From CAISCU01 sp943361925 (GTDB taxonomy: Bacteria > Bacteroidota > Bacteroidia > UKL13-3), in contig CALRIT020000010.1 of the NCBI GenBank assembly GCA_943361925.1, positions 62,001 to 126,000 of the forward strand: DNA of 64,000 bases, written 5' to 3'. Made by a program: the position numbers and the translations under genes. How positions within the stretch are numbered: position 1 is the first letter of the stretch; every line of letters begins with the position of its first letter. Below, one piece after another: positions 1-7,901 of this stretch. The notes beneath the pieces are model-generated. The model was not told where the DNA came from and made no database searches. It worked only from the letters and a program-made list of their open reading frames with translations.

Positions 1-953
1 TGCCTGATGAAGAGCATATTGGATTAGGTTACCATATCCCGGGTAGATTCGACAAAGTTTTTGATGTGTTTAATTGCCATTTAATGGATGATTTGAACAA
101 TAAAATCAGAAATGAAATCAAAGAATTTTCGAAACAAAATGGAATCTCTTTCTTCAAACTATACCAACAAACCGGCTTACTTAGAAATATCATTTTAAGA
201 AATAACTCTAAAAATGAATGGATGCTGGTTGTTTGTTTTGGTGAAGATGATGAAATCCTAAGAGAAAAACTGATGAGTCATTTAAAGCAAAAATTTCCTG
301 AAATCAGCTCCTTGCTTTATGTCATTAACACAAAAAAGAACGATACCATTTTTGATTTACCCGTTGAAGTTTATGCAGGCAAAAACTATTTAATTGAAAG
401 TTTAGAAGGAATTAATTTTCAAATCGGACCAAAATCCTTCTTCCAAACCAATACAGATCAAACATTAAATTTATACGGAAAAGCCCGTGAATTCGCTGGT
501 TTAACAGGTAATGAAAATGTGTATGATTTATATACCGGAGTTGGAACCATTGCTTTGTTTATGGCAAAAATGGCTAAACAGGTTATCGGAATTGAATATG
601 TTCCACAGGCCATTGAAGATGCTAAAATCAACGCCGAAATCAACAATATCAATCATGTTAGTTTTTATGCTGGTGATATGAAAGATGTTTTAAATGATGA
701 ATTGATAACAAAACATGGCAAACCTGATGTCATTATCACTGATCCACCAAGAGCAGGAATGCACCCAGATGTTTGCACAAAATTAATGGAACTAAGAGCA
801 CCAAAAATTGTATATGTAAGCTGTAATCCTGCTACCCAAGCCAGAGATATTGCTTTGATGCAGGAAGTTTATAAAGTAACAAAAGTTCAGCCTGTCGACA
901 TGTTTCCACATACCCATCACGTTGAAAATATTGCATTGTTAGAATTGATTTAA
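1..953 (+). CDS. rlmD: 23S rRNA (uracil-5-)-methyltransferase, TrmA/RlmD family (5' end outside window)
   Basis: The reading frame is open from the window edge (first full codon at base 3), so the N-terminal part, where a TRAM domain would lie, is missing; the GTG at 66 is probably not the start. Visible TrmA-family features are FFQTNTDQ, the SAM-binding loop DLYTGVGT, DPPRAGMHPD, and VYVSCNPATQARD with the nucleophilic Cys codon at 822-824. The terminal HTHHVENIALLE carries the glutamate expected to act as general base. The family transfers a methyl group from SAM to C5 of uridine in 23S rRNA or tRNA in the cytoplasm. The RlmD assignment over RlmC or TrmA is by general resemblance only. The next gene starts one base after the stop codon, suggesting co-transcription. 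Confidence 0.85.
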   Translation, partial: PDEEHIGLGYHIPGRFDKVFDVFNCHLMDDLNNKIRNEIKEFSKQNGISFFKLYQQTGLLRNIILRNNSKNEWMLVVCFGEDDEILREKLMSHLKQKFPEISSLLYVINTKKNDTIFDLPVEVYAGKNYLIESLEGINFQIGPKSFFQTNTDQTLNLYGKAREFAGLTGNENVYDLYTGVGTIALFMAKMAKQVIGIEYVPQAIEDAKINAEINNINHVSFYAGDMKDVLNDELITKHGKPDVIITDPPRAGMHPDVCTKLMELRAPKIVYVSCNPATQARDIALMQEVYKVTKVQPVDMFPHTHHVENIALLELI

Positions 954-954
954 T

Positions 955-1341
955 ATGGAGCAATCAGAAATTTTTAATAAACTTTTAGAAACCCTTAAGG
1001 ATGATTTAGCATTCTATTCAGAAATGATAAAAGAGGTTTCAACTGAAATGATTAAAGAAGGTTTTACCTCCTACCCTATTTTTGTTGCGCATCAACACGA
1101 AGTTAAACTGGGTGAAGTGATTCTTAAAAGGGAAGATTTTGCAAGAGATTTTAATATCAATGCATCTACACTGGAAGAGTTAGTCGAAAAAAAACTCATC
1201 CTTGAAGAAAAGAAACATGAGTTCATTGTAAACTATTCAAACCCCAAAACAACAATGTGTATTTTATTGGTTACTGCCAGTGGTGCACATTTTATTTTTG
1301 TTCCATTTAAGCTGAAAGGAAAGGTGAATGAGCAAGCCTAA
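955..1341 (+). CDS. Conserved hypothetical protein, 128 aa
   Basis: I do not recognise a characterised family. The protein has no signal peptide or membrane segment. It has a charged, probably helical first half (LLETLKDDLAFYSEMIKEV) and a C-terminal part with short hydrophobic strands (MCILLVTASGAHFIFVPFKL). It starts one base after the methyltransferase stop and its 3' end overlaps the next glycosyltransferase gene by 14 bases, so the three genes are likely one transcript. The tight packing and normal codon use make it a real gene. A cytosolic accessory role is possible, but nothing in the sequence says what it does. Confidence 0.7.
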   Translation: MEQSEIFNKLLETLKDDLAFYSEMIKEVSTEMIKEGFTSYPIFVAHQHEVKLGEVILKREDFARDFNINASTLEELVEKKLILEEKKHEFIVNYSNPKTTMCILLVTASGAHFIFVPFKLKGKVNEQA

Positions 1342-2353
1342 AGTAGCAGTAGTTATCATTCACTGGAACAACAGACATCTTCTTGAAACCTTTATGCCGG
1401 TTGTCCTAAAAAGCACCTATCCTAATTTAGAAATATACCTGGCCGATAATGCTTCTACCGACGATAGTGTTGCTTATATCCAAGCACATTTTCCGGAAGT
1501 AAAAATCATTCAACTCGACAAAAATTACGGATATGCCGGCGGATACAATGAAGCACTTAAACAAGTTGAAGCCGATTATTATATTCTCTTAAACAATGAT
1601 GTGGCTGTAGATCCAGATTGGATTGAGCCCGTTATTGAAGCAATGGAGCAGGATAAATTAATAGCTGCTGCCCAACCAAAACTTCTTCAATTTAAAGAGC
1701 CGGAATACTTTGAATATGCCGGTGCAGCCGGTGGATATATCGACCATCTTGGTTATGTATTCTGTAAAGGAAGAATATTCGAAACCATGGAAAAAGATTT
1801 AGGACAATACAATGAATCTTCTCAAATATTCTGGGCTAGTGGAGCATGTTTGTTTATCAAATCAGCTGCCTTCAAAAAAGCCAATGGATTTGATGCCGAT
1901 TACTTTGCACACATGGAAGAAGTGGATTTATGCTGGAGATTACAATTAATGAATTATAAAATCATTTCTGTTCCAAAATCTACAGTTTATCATTTAGGTG
2001 GAAGTACTTTAAAGAAAGCAAGTCCACAAAAAACTTACCTGAATTTCAGGAATTCCTTAATCATGTTGCTTAAAAACATGCCAGTTTCACAACTTTGGTG
2101 GTTTATTCCTTATAGAACATTCTTGGATTTGGTGAGTTCAATTTTCTTTTTAATCAACGAAGAACCTCGCCATAGTTGGGCAATACACAGAGCACATGCC
2201 GATTTCTTTTTTAAGTTCTCTTTTTGGTGGAAGAAAAGAGCCGAAGTAACTAGATTATGTAATCCTCTTAAATCTGATGTTTGTTATAGAGGAAGTATTG
2301 TTTTTGCTCATTTTGCTCTAAGGAAAAAAAGCTTCAAAGAAATTAAGTTTTAA
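1328..2353 (+). CDS. Family 2 glycosyltransferase (rhamnosyltransferase-like)
   Basis: The N-terminal GT-A fold is clear: VAVVIIHWNN followed by LADNASTDDSV (nucleotide-sugar binding), then LLNNDVAVDPDW in the place of the DxD metal-binding motif, and later AHMEEVDLCWRLQ, the acidic acceptor-side motif common in WbbL-like enzymes. The C-terminal third carries hydrophobic and aromatic stretches that probably sit on the inner membrane face. Such enzymes add a sugar from a nucleotide donor to a lipid- or glycan-linked acceptor during surface polysaccharide assembly; donor and acceptor cannot be read from sequence. The start lies inside the 3' end of the upstream gene. The gene converges on the acetyltransferase gene, their ends overlapping by 4 bases. 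Confidence 0.85.
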   Translation: MSKPKVAVVIIHWNNRHLLETFMPVVLKSTYPNLEIYLADNASTDDSVAYIQAHFPEVKIIQLDKNYGYAGGYNEALKQVEADYYILLNNDVAVDPDWIEPVIEAMEQDKLIAAAQPKLLQFKEPEYFEYAGAAGGYIDHLGYVFCKGRIFETMEKDLGQYNESSQIFWASGACLFIKSAAFKKANGFDADYFAHMEEVDLCWRLQLMNYKIISVPKSTVYHLGGSTLKKASPQKTYLNFRNSLIMLLKNMPVSQLWWFIPYRTFLDLVSSIFFLINEEPRHSWAIHRAHADFFFKFSFWWKKRAEVTRLCNPLKSDVCYRGSIVFAHFALRKKSFKEIKF

Positions 2354-2787
2354 TACTCCAGTTTCTTCAACATATGATATCCCTTCTTTTGAAAACCTAA
2401 ATTTTCATAGAATTTGTGTGCCCTTGTATTTTCTAAATAAGCATCTAACATTAAAAACCTGCATGATGCTTCTTTGGCAATAAGTTCCAATTCATTCATC
2501 ATTAATTCCCCTACTTTCTTAGAGCGAAAATCTGAATCAACAACAACATTATCAGGTTCTAAATACCTGCCGGAATAAATTTTAGTTTGAATCCAGTAAC
2601 CGCTAATTGCAATGCATTTTTCATCATAAAAAACACCCAACATTTTATAATTGGCTGTAATCATTTCTGGTAACATTTGAAGAAAATATTCTTCCTTTAA
2701 ATTTGGATTTAACTGCTGAATCAAATGAAATTGTTGTTGCATTTGTTCAAGAGTCAAACTCCTTACAATTTTAAAGTCGAGACTCAT
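2350..2787 (-). CDS. GNAT family N-acetyltransferase
   Basis: This 145-residue protein matches a single GNAT domain. The acetyl-CoA pyrophosphate-binding segment is FRSKKVGELMMNEL (R-x-x-x-x-G type), preceded by the strand NVVVDSDF, and the end has the familiar NTRAHKFYENLGF pattern. GNAT enzymes move acetyl groups from acetyl-CoA to amines; the substrate here is unknown. The gene lies one base downstream of aroQ on the same strand, so the two are probably co-transcribed, although no functional link is evident. It overlaps the upstream glycosyltransferase gene tail to tail. Confidence 0.8.
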   Translation of the reverse strand: MSLDFKIVRSLTLEQMQQQFHLIQQLNPNLKEEYFLQMLPEMITANYKMLGVFYDEKCIAISGYWIQTKIYSGRYLEPDNVVVDSDFRSKKVGELMMNELELIAKEASCRFLMLDAYLENTRAHKFYENLGFQKKGYHMLKKLEY

Positions 2788-2788
2788 A

Positions 2789-3205
2789 TCAAATCATAAA
2801 ATTATGAAGTGCCAATTCATAGGATTTCAGTCCAAAACCAGTTATTAATCCTTTTGCATATTTGCTGATAAAAGAATGATGCCTAAACTCTTCTCTAGAA
2901 AAAACATTACTGATATGAACTTCAACAACTGGAATTTGTATAGCTGCAACTGCATCTCCAATTGCAATAGAGGTATGTGTATATGCTCCGGCATTCAAAA
3001 TAATTCCATCTGAAATTTTTCTCAACTCATGCAAACGATTGATGATTTCTCCTTCTACATTACTCTGAAAATAACTCAACTCTATTTGAGGAAACTTTAG
3101 CTTTAATTCTTCAAAGTATTTTTCAAAAGTCAGGTTTCCGTAAATTTCAGGTTCACGTTCGCCTAGCAAATTCAAATTCGGACCATTAACGATTTCGATT
3201 TTCAT
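2789..3205 (-). CDS. aroQ: 3-dehydroquinate dehydratase, type II
   Basis: The protein has the length (138 aa) and all signature blocks of dodecameric type II dehydroquinases: NGPNLNLLGEREPEIYG with the catalytic Arg and Tyr, NAGAYTHTSIAIGDA, and VEVHISNVFSREEFRHHS with the Glu-x-His pair. It converts 3-dehydroquinate to 3-dehydroshikimate in the shikimate pathway, leading to chorismate and aromatic amino acids. It is the first gene of a likely two-gene unit with the GNAT gene. The 209 bases upstream, shared with the divergent T9SS gene, should hold its promoter, but I could not pick a convincing minus-strand box. Confidence 0.95.
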   Translation of the reverse strand: MKIEIVNGPNLNLLGEREPEIYGNLTFEKYFEELKLKFPQIELSYFQSNVEGEIINRLHELRKISDGIILNAGAYTHTSIAIGDAVAAIQIPVVEVHISNVFSREEFRHHSFISKYAKGLITGFGLKSYELALHNFMI

Positions 3206-3354
3206 AAAACAAATATGCTAAAGAATTGATGAAAACACAGATGAATAGCAGAATAATGCTAAGAAAATCAAAATAAATTATCATCAATAATATTTTCCGC
3301 TCATCAATTAAAATCCTTTAAACAACAAAAAAATTGCTCAGAAGCACTTAAATG

Positions 3355-3388
3355 TTTGATTTTAAGCTAAGTTTTAGAAATAATTTTG
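3355..3388 (+). promoter_or_regulatory. Candidate Bacteroidota promoter upstream of the T9SS protein
   Basis: A TTTG at 3355-3358 is followed after 22 bases by TAATTTTG at 3381-3388, which fits the Bacteroidota -7 consensus TAnnTTTG. The spacer is slightly longer than the usual 19-21. A transcript starting a few bases downstream would have a leader of about 20-25 bases before the ATG at 3418. Such short motifs occur by chance in A+T-rich DNA. Confidence 0.35.
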
Positions 3389-3417
3389 TAGATTTGTAAC
3401 AAATAAGTCGAAAAGTG

Positions 3418-4095
3418 ATGAAAAAACTAATACTCATTATATTTTTAGGTCTAAGTCTTAACTCAGCATTTGCTCAGTTTGAATTGGTGCCTAAAGTTGC
3501 GAAAAATCAAGCAAGCAGTAATAAATTCCTAATAGAAGCAGTTGCTCAATTTACCAATAATGGTGGTGATTCTTTATTCGAGTGGAACATCTTAGAAGTA
3601 AACATTCCTTCAGGTTGGACATTTGGTATGTGTGATCCTTACAACTGTTTAGATAATGTTGTTGAAGGTCGTAAAAGTGGTTTTACTTTAGGTAAAGGAA
3701 AAGGTGGTGAATTCAAAGGTGATTTCACTGCAAACAGCATTCCTGGAAATGGTTTTGTTAAAGTTCATATTTATTCTAGAACAAACGCTTCTATTCAAGA
3801 TACTTTGGCTTATTCAGTAAACGCATGGCCTGTAGGTGTAAGAGAAAATTCTAAAAGCAATTTTGATTTTAGTTTCTTCCCTAATCCTGCTAAAGAAAGA
3901 TTGGTCATTAAGTACACTACTCGTGAACCAATTCAAATCAACATCTACAATATTTTAGGTGTTAAAGTTAAAACTATTACTCATTCAGGAAATGAAACTG
4001 AAATCAATATTGGTGATTTACAAAACGGAATATACTTCATCCGTTTCAAAGATGGTAACCAAACCATCTCTAAATCTTTCACCAAATCTGAATAA
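3418..4095 (+). CDS. Small secreted protein with type IX secretion C-terminal tail
   Basis: A cleavable signal peptide is evident (MKKLILIIFLGLSLNSAFAQ). The middle, about residues 25-140, is a beta-rich domain of unknown type with one CDPYNC cysteine pair and glycine-rich GKGKGGEFKG. The last 75 residues are a type A T9SS sorting domain: FFPNPAKERLVIKY, then NIYNILGVKVK and LQNGIYFIRF, ending in a short basic tail. The protein should be exported by Sec, cross the outer membrane through T9SS, and be released or anchored on the surface. ATG at 3418 is preferred over the adjacent GTG at 3415. The gene stands alone and is followed by a strong terminator. The role of the middle domain is unknown. 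Confidence 0.8.
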   Translation: MKKLILIIFLGLSLNSAFAQFELVPKVAKNQASSNKFLIEAVAQFTNNGGDSLFEWNILEVNIPSGWTFGMCDPYNCLDNVVEGRKSGFTLGKGKGGEFKGDFTANSIPGNGFVKVHIYSRTNASIQDTLAYSVNAWPVGVRENSKSNFDFSFFPNPAKERLVIKYTTREPIQINIYNILGVKVKTITHSGNETEINIGDLQNGIYFIRFKDGNQTISKSFTKSE

Positions 4096-4115
4096 GATTT
4101 TCTAAACTAATTTTG

Positions 4116-4144
4116 AAAAGCTGAATGAAAATTCAGCTTTTTTT
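4116..4144 (+). terminator. Rho-independent terminator after the T9SS protein
   Basis: A perfect 10-bp stem (4117-4126 with 4131-4140, AAAGCTGAAT against ATTCAGCTTT) closes a GAAA loop and runs into a T tract. It lies about 20 bases after the stop codon. Confidence 0.9.
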
Positions 4145-4180
4145 ATGCCTAAAAACTAATAATCTTAGCTATTAAATCTA

Positions 4181-4774
4181 ATGAAAAAGATACATCAATT
4201 GCTTCTTTTCATTTACTATTTAATTTGGGCAATTTGCTTAGTATTTGCTTACGCTTATTTAACAGATAAATTTTATAGTATTGGACGATGGTTTGGGCCA
4301 ATAGCAGGATTACTGACCATTTCAATCAGTTTAATAACATTATTAACGTTAAGTTTCCTTTATATATTCAGAAAATCGAAAAGAGCTTTAAACGCAAAAT
4401 TTATTCAATTAAGCCTAATTCCTTTTTTAGGATTGATTCCTTTTTTTATTCTGAATTCAATACCAAATGAATTAGAAAATCAAGTCGTAAAAATTAAAGT
4501 AACTTATGTAGCATATAGTTGCGAATGCGCGAACTGGAAAATAAAAACAATAAATGGAGAACCCTGCAAGGAGCCTAATTGTGAAGATATTTTTCTGGAA
4601 GCTTTACAGCCCAAAAATGAAATACAAGAAGATGTATTTCAAAATGGAAAAACCATTGAATTAACAGGGAAATTTTACAAGAAAAAAGGCTTTCCAAAAG
4701 ATTATCACCAATCAGAGCAACAGCCTCAAAAAGCTAGAATTTTTCAGTACAGTTCTTATAAAATTAGTAATTAA
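4181..4774 (+). CDS. Membrane protein of unknown function with a four-cysteine C-terminal domain
   Basis: Three hydrophobic segments occupy the N-terminal half (about residues 6-27, 34-62 and 75-95). They are followed by a soluble domain of about 100 residues containing YSCECANWKI and GEPCKEPNCEDIF, that is a C-x-C-x-x-W motif and a second cysteine pair. Such spacing suits disulfides or metal binding, and topology would decide which. I do not recognise the family. The gene is monocistronic: it has a terminator in front and a bidirectional terminator behind, facing the convergent FadL-like gene. Confidence 0.65.
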   Translation: MKKIHQLLLFIYYLIWAICLVFAYAYLTDKFYSIGRWFGPIAGLLTISISLITLLTLSFLYIFRKSKRALNAKFIQLSLIPFLGLIPFFILNSIPNELENQVVKIKVTYVAYSCECANWKIKTINGEPCKEPNCEDIFLEALQPKNEIQEDVFQNGKTIELTGKFYKKKGFPKDYHQSEQQPQKARIFQYSSYKISN

Positions 4775-4792
4775 ATGGATGTAATTTTTAAT

Positions 4793-4836
4793 AAAAAAAA
4801 TGCATCAATAGAAAACCTATCGATGCATTTTTTTTT
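4793..4836. terminator. Bidirectional terminator between convergent genes
   Basis: An A tract, a stem TGCATCAATAG / CTATCGATGCA with one mismatch and an AAAAC loop, and a T tract form a symmetrical hairpin. It serves the plus-strand membrane protein gene and the minus-strand outer-membrane protein gene ending at 4851. Confidence 0.85.
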
Positions 4837-4850
4837 AGTTATTATTAATA

Positions 4851-6353
4851 TTAAAACCTTACGCCACCACCAAAACTTACCATAAGTCGGTTGAAAGAAT
4901 TCACAGCATTTTGATTAGCTCCATCATAAGGTGTATACAAGTCTTTTCCTCTTACCTGGTTCACACCTAAATCAAAGAAATAATCCTGGTTATAAATCCA
5001 GCCAAAACCTGCACTAATTAATGTCCTTTTTCCATCCGCAGAAGAAATATAATCTTCTTTAAAAGGACTTCCTAGCAAGGCATATCCGGCCCTGAATCTT
5101 AGATCTTCATATTTAATTTCCAAACCGGTACGAATGTTTGTTGATTTACCATACAAAGTTCTTACACGGCTATTTTCTTTATCGTACGAAAATCCTTCTG
5201 CACTTAATTTCCCTGTAGAATAATCTACTTGTTCGTAATCAACAGTTACCAATGCAAATTTGGCAATAGTTACAGCTCCCGAAACATTGTATCTCGATGG
5301 AGTTCTAAGTTGGTATTCAAAATAGTCTTCTCTATCCTCTGCGGGTTCTGTAAACGAACGTCCGTCTGAATAAACCATGGTTAAATCATTTCTGTAATAA
5401 TCAGTTAGATTTAATATCACAGCAGTATGGTAACTTGCTCCCAATTTAAGGAAATCTAATGGGCGAATGATTGCACCAATTTTTGCTCCAACCCCTGATC
5501 CCTTTGTATTTACATATTGATTGATAATAGACGATTTGTATACATTATTTGAAACGGTACTGCTAAGTAAATCTTCAGTCAGACTAATATTAGAAGTAAA
5601 ATTAACATCCTGAAAAACCAGTGATGCGCCTAGATAAACAAAATTACTTAAATTCATTCCACCTGAAACATACCATTCAGAAGCCCTTCCTCTCAATTTC
5701 ATTTGCTGAAAATGGTTTACAAAGTAGTTTGTATCACCTTGTAATTTCTGTATAGAAGCATAATTACTTCTACTTCCATTATTATCCATTAATCGAACAC
5801 GCCAAGCTAATGCAGAAAGTGTATTGTCGTAATCAGTACTTAAGAAGTTTGCAGAATCTCTACCCTGGGCTGACTGAGCTAAAAAATCTCCAACAGTTGT
5901 ATTACTGTTTTTGCCTGAATACTCAATATTTTGCTGATAATCTGCCAAACGATTCACGCCAAATGCAAAACTATAACTAACTAAACCTTGTGTTGCGCTT
6001 TTGCCTTTATACTGATTAAGATTGGTTACCACTAAACCAAAATTTGGAATATTAAAACCCAATCTGTAATCACTTATTTCAGAACCACCATAAGATGTAT
6101 TAGAAGAAAAAGAGTTGAATGAAACTGCAGCCATAAACTCATTTTTTCTGTACAAACCTAGTCCGGCAGGGTTAATACTTGCAGATGACATATCAGCACC
6201 CACTGCACCCCATGCTCCTGCTAAACCCATTGTTCTTGCAGAACCCTGATAGTTTTGTCGGGAGAACCTGAAAACATCTTCATGGTATTGAGCCTGACTT
6301 GTACCGGCTAATACAAGTAGACTTATTCCTAAAATTATTCTTTTTGCTAACAT
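4851..6353 (-). CDS. Outer-membrane beta-barrel protein, OmpP1/FadL/TodX-like
   Basis: A signal peptide ends at GTSQAQ. The start of the mature protein resembles FadL-family transporters: EDVFRFSRQNYQGSARTMGL, then AVGADMSSASINPAGLGLYR, the region that contributes the N-terminal plug in FadL. The rest is a run of alternating beta strands ending in FGGGVRF, with the terminal Phe typical of BAM substrates. The family forms channels for hydrophobic molecules across the outer membrane; the ligand here is unknown, and Bacteroidota members often carry the loose label hemin receptor. The start lies 12 bases after the stop of a lipoprotein gene, so the two are almost certainly co-transcribed and may act together. 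Confidence 0.75.
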   Translation of the reverse strand: MLAKRIILGISLLVLAGTSQAQYHEDVFRFSRQNYQGSARTMGLAGAWGAVGADMSSASINPAGLGLYRKNEFMAAVSFNSFSSNTSYGGSEISDYRLGFNIPNFGLVVTNLNQYKGKSATQGLVSYSFAFGVNRLADYQQNIEYSGKNSNTTVGDFLAQSAQGRDSANFLSTDYDNTLSALAWRVRLMDNNGSRSNYASIQKLQGDTNYFVNHFQQMKLRGRASEWYVSGGMNLSNFVYLGASLVFQDVNFTSNISLTEDLLSSTVSNNVYKSSIINQYVNTKGSGVGAKIGAIIRPLDFLKLGASYHTAVILNLTDYYRNDLTMVYSDGRSFTEPAEDREDYFEYQLRTPSRYNVSGAVTIAKFALVTVDYEQVDYSTGKLSAEGFSYDKENSRVRTLYGKSTNIRTGLEIKYEDLRFRAGYALLGSPFKEDYISSADGKRTLISAGFGWIYNQDYFFDLGVNQVRGKDLYTPYDGANQNAVNSFNRLMVSFGGGVRF

Positions 6354-6365
6354 AGTAGTATTTAA

Positions 6366-7808
6366 TTAACGGGGTCTAGAAACCGGACCTGATGAACCTC
6401 TGCTTCCGCCACCTGATGAGCTACCCGAACTTCCTGATGAACCGCCACCACCCGATCTAGTTGGAGCTGGCGCAGGTGAAGGTGTGTAAGAAGGAGAACT
6501 ATTACTTCTTGAAGGTGGATCAAAACTAGGTCTGCTTCTTGAAGGTGTATTATCTGATGGAGCGCTTGGAGCTGGCGCGCTACCTTGTGAACCACCACCA
6601 TAATTTGAATTTCTTGGAGGAACATAATAGGTCCTGCCTTGAGGTGTAACTTGTAAATCTCCACCCGACCTGCTTGAACCTGCTGCAGGAGCTGCACTAG
6701 CCGGAGGAACGGTTCTGTTTCTAGGTGGAACATAAGTTTGTGTACCACCCGGACCTTGAATTAAGTCTCCACCGGGTCTGGTTGTTGTTTGAGCCGGAGC
6801 TGCTGGAGCATTGTTTAAATCAGGTCTGATATTTCTATTGGGACCACTTCTCGATGGAACATCACCTGAAGCCTGAGAAGGTGCGTTTCTCATAGCCGGC
6901 GCAACTGGTCTTGATTGTTGTCCGCCTGTATTTACACTACCCGGGCGAGAGCCTGATGAACCTCTTCCAATACCTTCACCTCTAGGACTAAATCTTGGAG
7001 CATTTTGAACGATATCCCTTCCGGAATTCCAACCAGCTCCATTATTTCTCCAATGATTACGATTCCAACAATTATTGTAACCAAACCAAGGATTATATCC
7101 ATAACCATATCCCCATGGACTGTAACCAAATCCATAATTAAATGCAAATGGATCGTAGAAGTAAGGGTTATAAAATGGGTTCCAAGGATCATAACCCCAA
7201 GGATTATAAGCATACGGATTTCCCCAGCCCATTCCACCAAATCCCATGTTATAACCAAAGCCCATGTTCCATCCACCGCGTGAACCCCAACTAATTCCAA
7301 TATTCCATCCCGGAGCCCAATTATAAAAACCCGGACGAACTATTGGAGAATACCAGGATGTCCAACCCCAATTTGGCGATAATGCATTAAAATATGGGTC
7401 GGTATAATAAAAAGATCTTTCAGTACCGAATCTTCTGGCATCGCGTTCCTCTTCTGTTTCTCTATTGAATTGATCATTTGAAACAGCTTGCTCATCATAA
7501 TTCTGTATTGCAGTGCTGCCTCTTTGAGAATTCCATGCCTGATATGCCTGATTTGCTCTTTCTTCTTCAGTATAACTTGATTCGGAATTATTAGTATTTC
7601 TGGCTGGTTCATAGTTTGAACCACCGCCTTTATGATCCTTTTGTTTATCGAAATTAACATCATCCAGAGTTTGAATTTTGCTTTCATCACTCTTTTTAGA
7701 CCAGTAAACATCGTCTTCAGCTGCCCCAACATTGAATTGTTGCTGTACCGTACAGGAACTTAATCCCGTAATAACCAACGCACTGCCAAGTAATATTAAG
7801 TTTTTCAT
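6366..7808 (-). CDS. Lipoprotein with Trp/Gly/Tyr/Asn-rich centre and Ser/Gly/Pro-rich tail
   Basis: The N-terminus MKNLILLGSALVITGLSSC is a lipoprotein signal with Cys19 as lipidation site. I chose the ATG at 7808; longer starts would run into the divergent proS gene. After a charged stretch of about 110 residues comes a region of about 130 residues extremely rich in W, G, Y, F, N and P (runs such as WGNPYAYNPWGYDPWNPFYN). A low-complexity tail follows with two copies of a GGDL...YVPPRN unit and a Ser/Gly/Arg end. No catalytic motif is visible. A structural or adhesive cell-envelope role is possible. The protein is encoded 12 bases upstream of the FadL-like barrel. Low complexity produces long spurious frames on both strands here. 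Confidence 0.75.
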   Translation of the reverse strand: MKNLILLGSALVITGLSSCTVQQQFNVGAAEDDVYWSKKSDESKIQTLDDVNFDKQKDHKGGGSNYEPARNTNNSESSYTEEERANQAYQAWNSQRGSTAIQNYDEQAVSNDQFNRETEEERDARRFGTERSFYYTDPYFNALSPNWGWTSWYSPIVRPGFYNWAPGWNIGISWGSRGGWNMGFGYNMGFGGMGWGNPYAYNPWGYDPWNPFYNPYFYDPFAFNYGFGYSPWGYGYGYNPWFGYNNCWNRNHWRNNGAGWNSGRDIVQNAPRFSPRGEGIGRGSSGSRPGSVNTGGQQSRPVAPAMRNAPSQASGDVPSRSGPNRNIRPDLNNAPAAPAQTTTRPGGDLIQGPGGTQTYVPPRNRTVPPASAAPAAGSSRSGGDLQVTPQGRTYYVPPRNSNYGGGSQGSAPAPSAPSDNTPSRSRPSFDPPSRSNSSPSYTPSPAPAPTRSGGGGSSGSSGSSSGGGSRGSSGPVSRPR

Positions 7809-7851
7809 AAACATGAGATTTGTTTGCTTATACAAAGTAACAACTAAAAAG

Positions 7852-7859
7852 TATTTTTG
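7852..7859 (+). promoter_or_regulatory. Candidate -7 box for proS
   Basis: TATTTTTG matches TAnnTTTG and lies 42 bases before the proS start, in the 93-base divergent gap. No TTTG sits at the ideal upstream spacing, so this is a weak call. Confidence 0.3.
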
Positions 7860-7901
7860 TGTCGGAATGATTAAATCAAAATCCATTCCAAAATTCGAAA
7901 C

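Noticed and set aside
6362..7732. Several long open frames on both strands inside the lipoprotein gene.
   Set aside because: They arise from the low-complexity W/G/Y and S/G/P composition of the real gene. They have no start context and no family resemblance, and their translated products are compositionally biased, with long His/Ile/Met runs.
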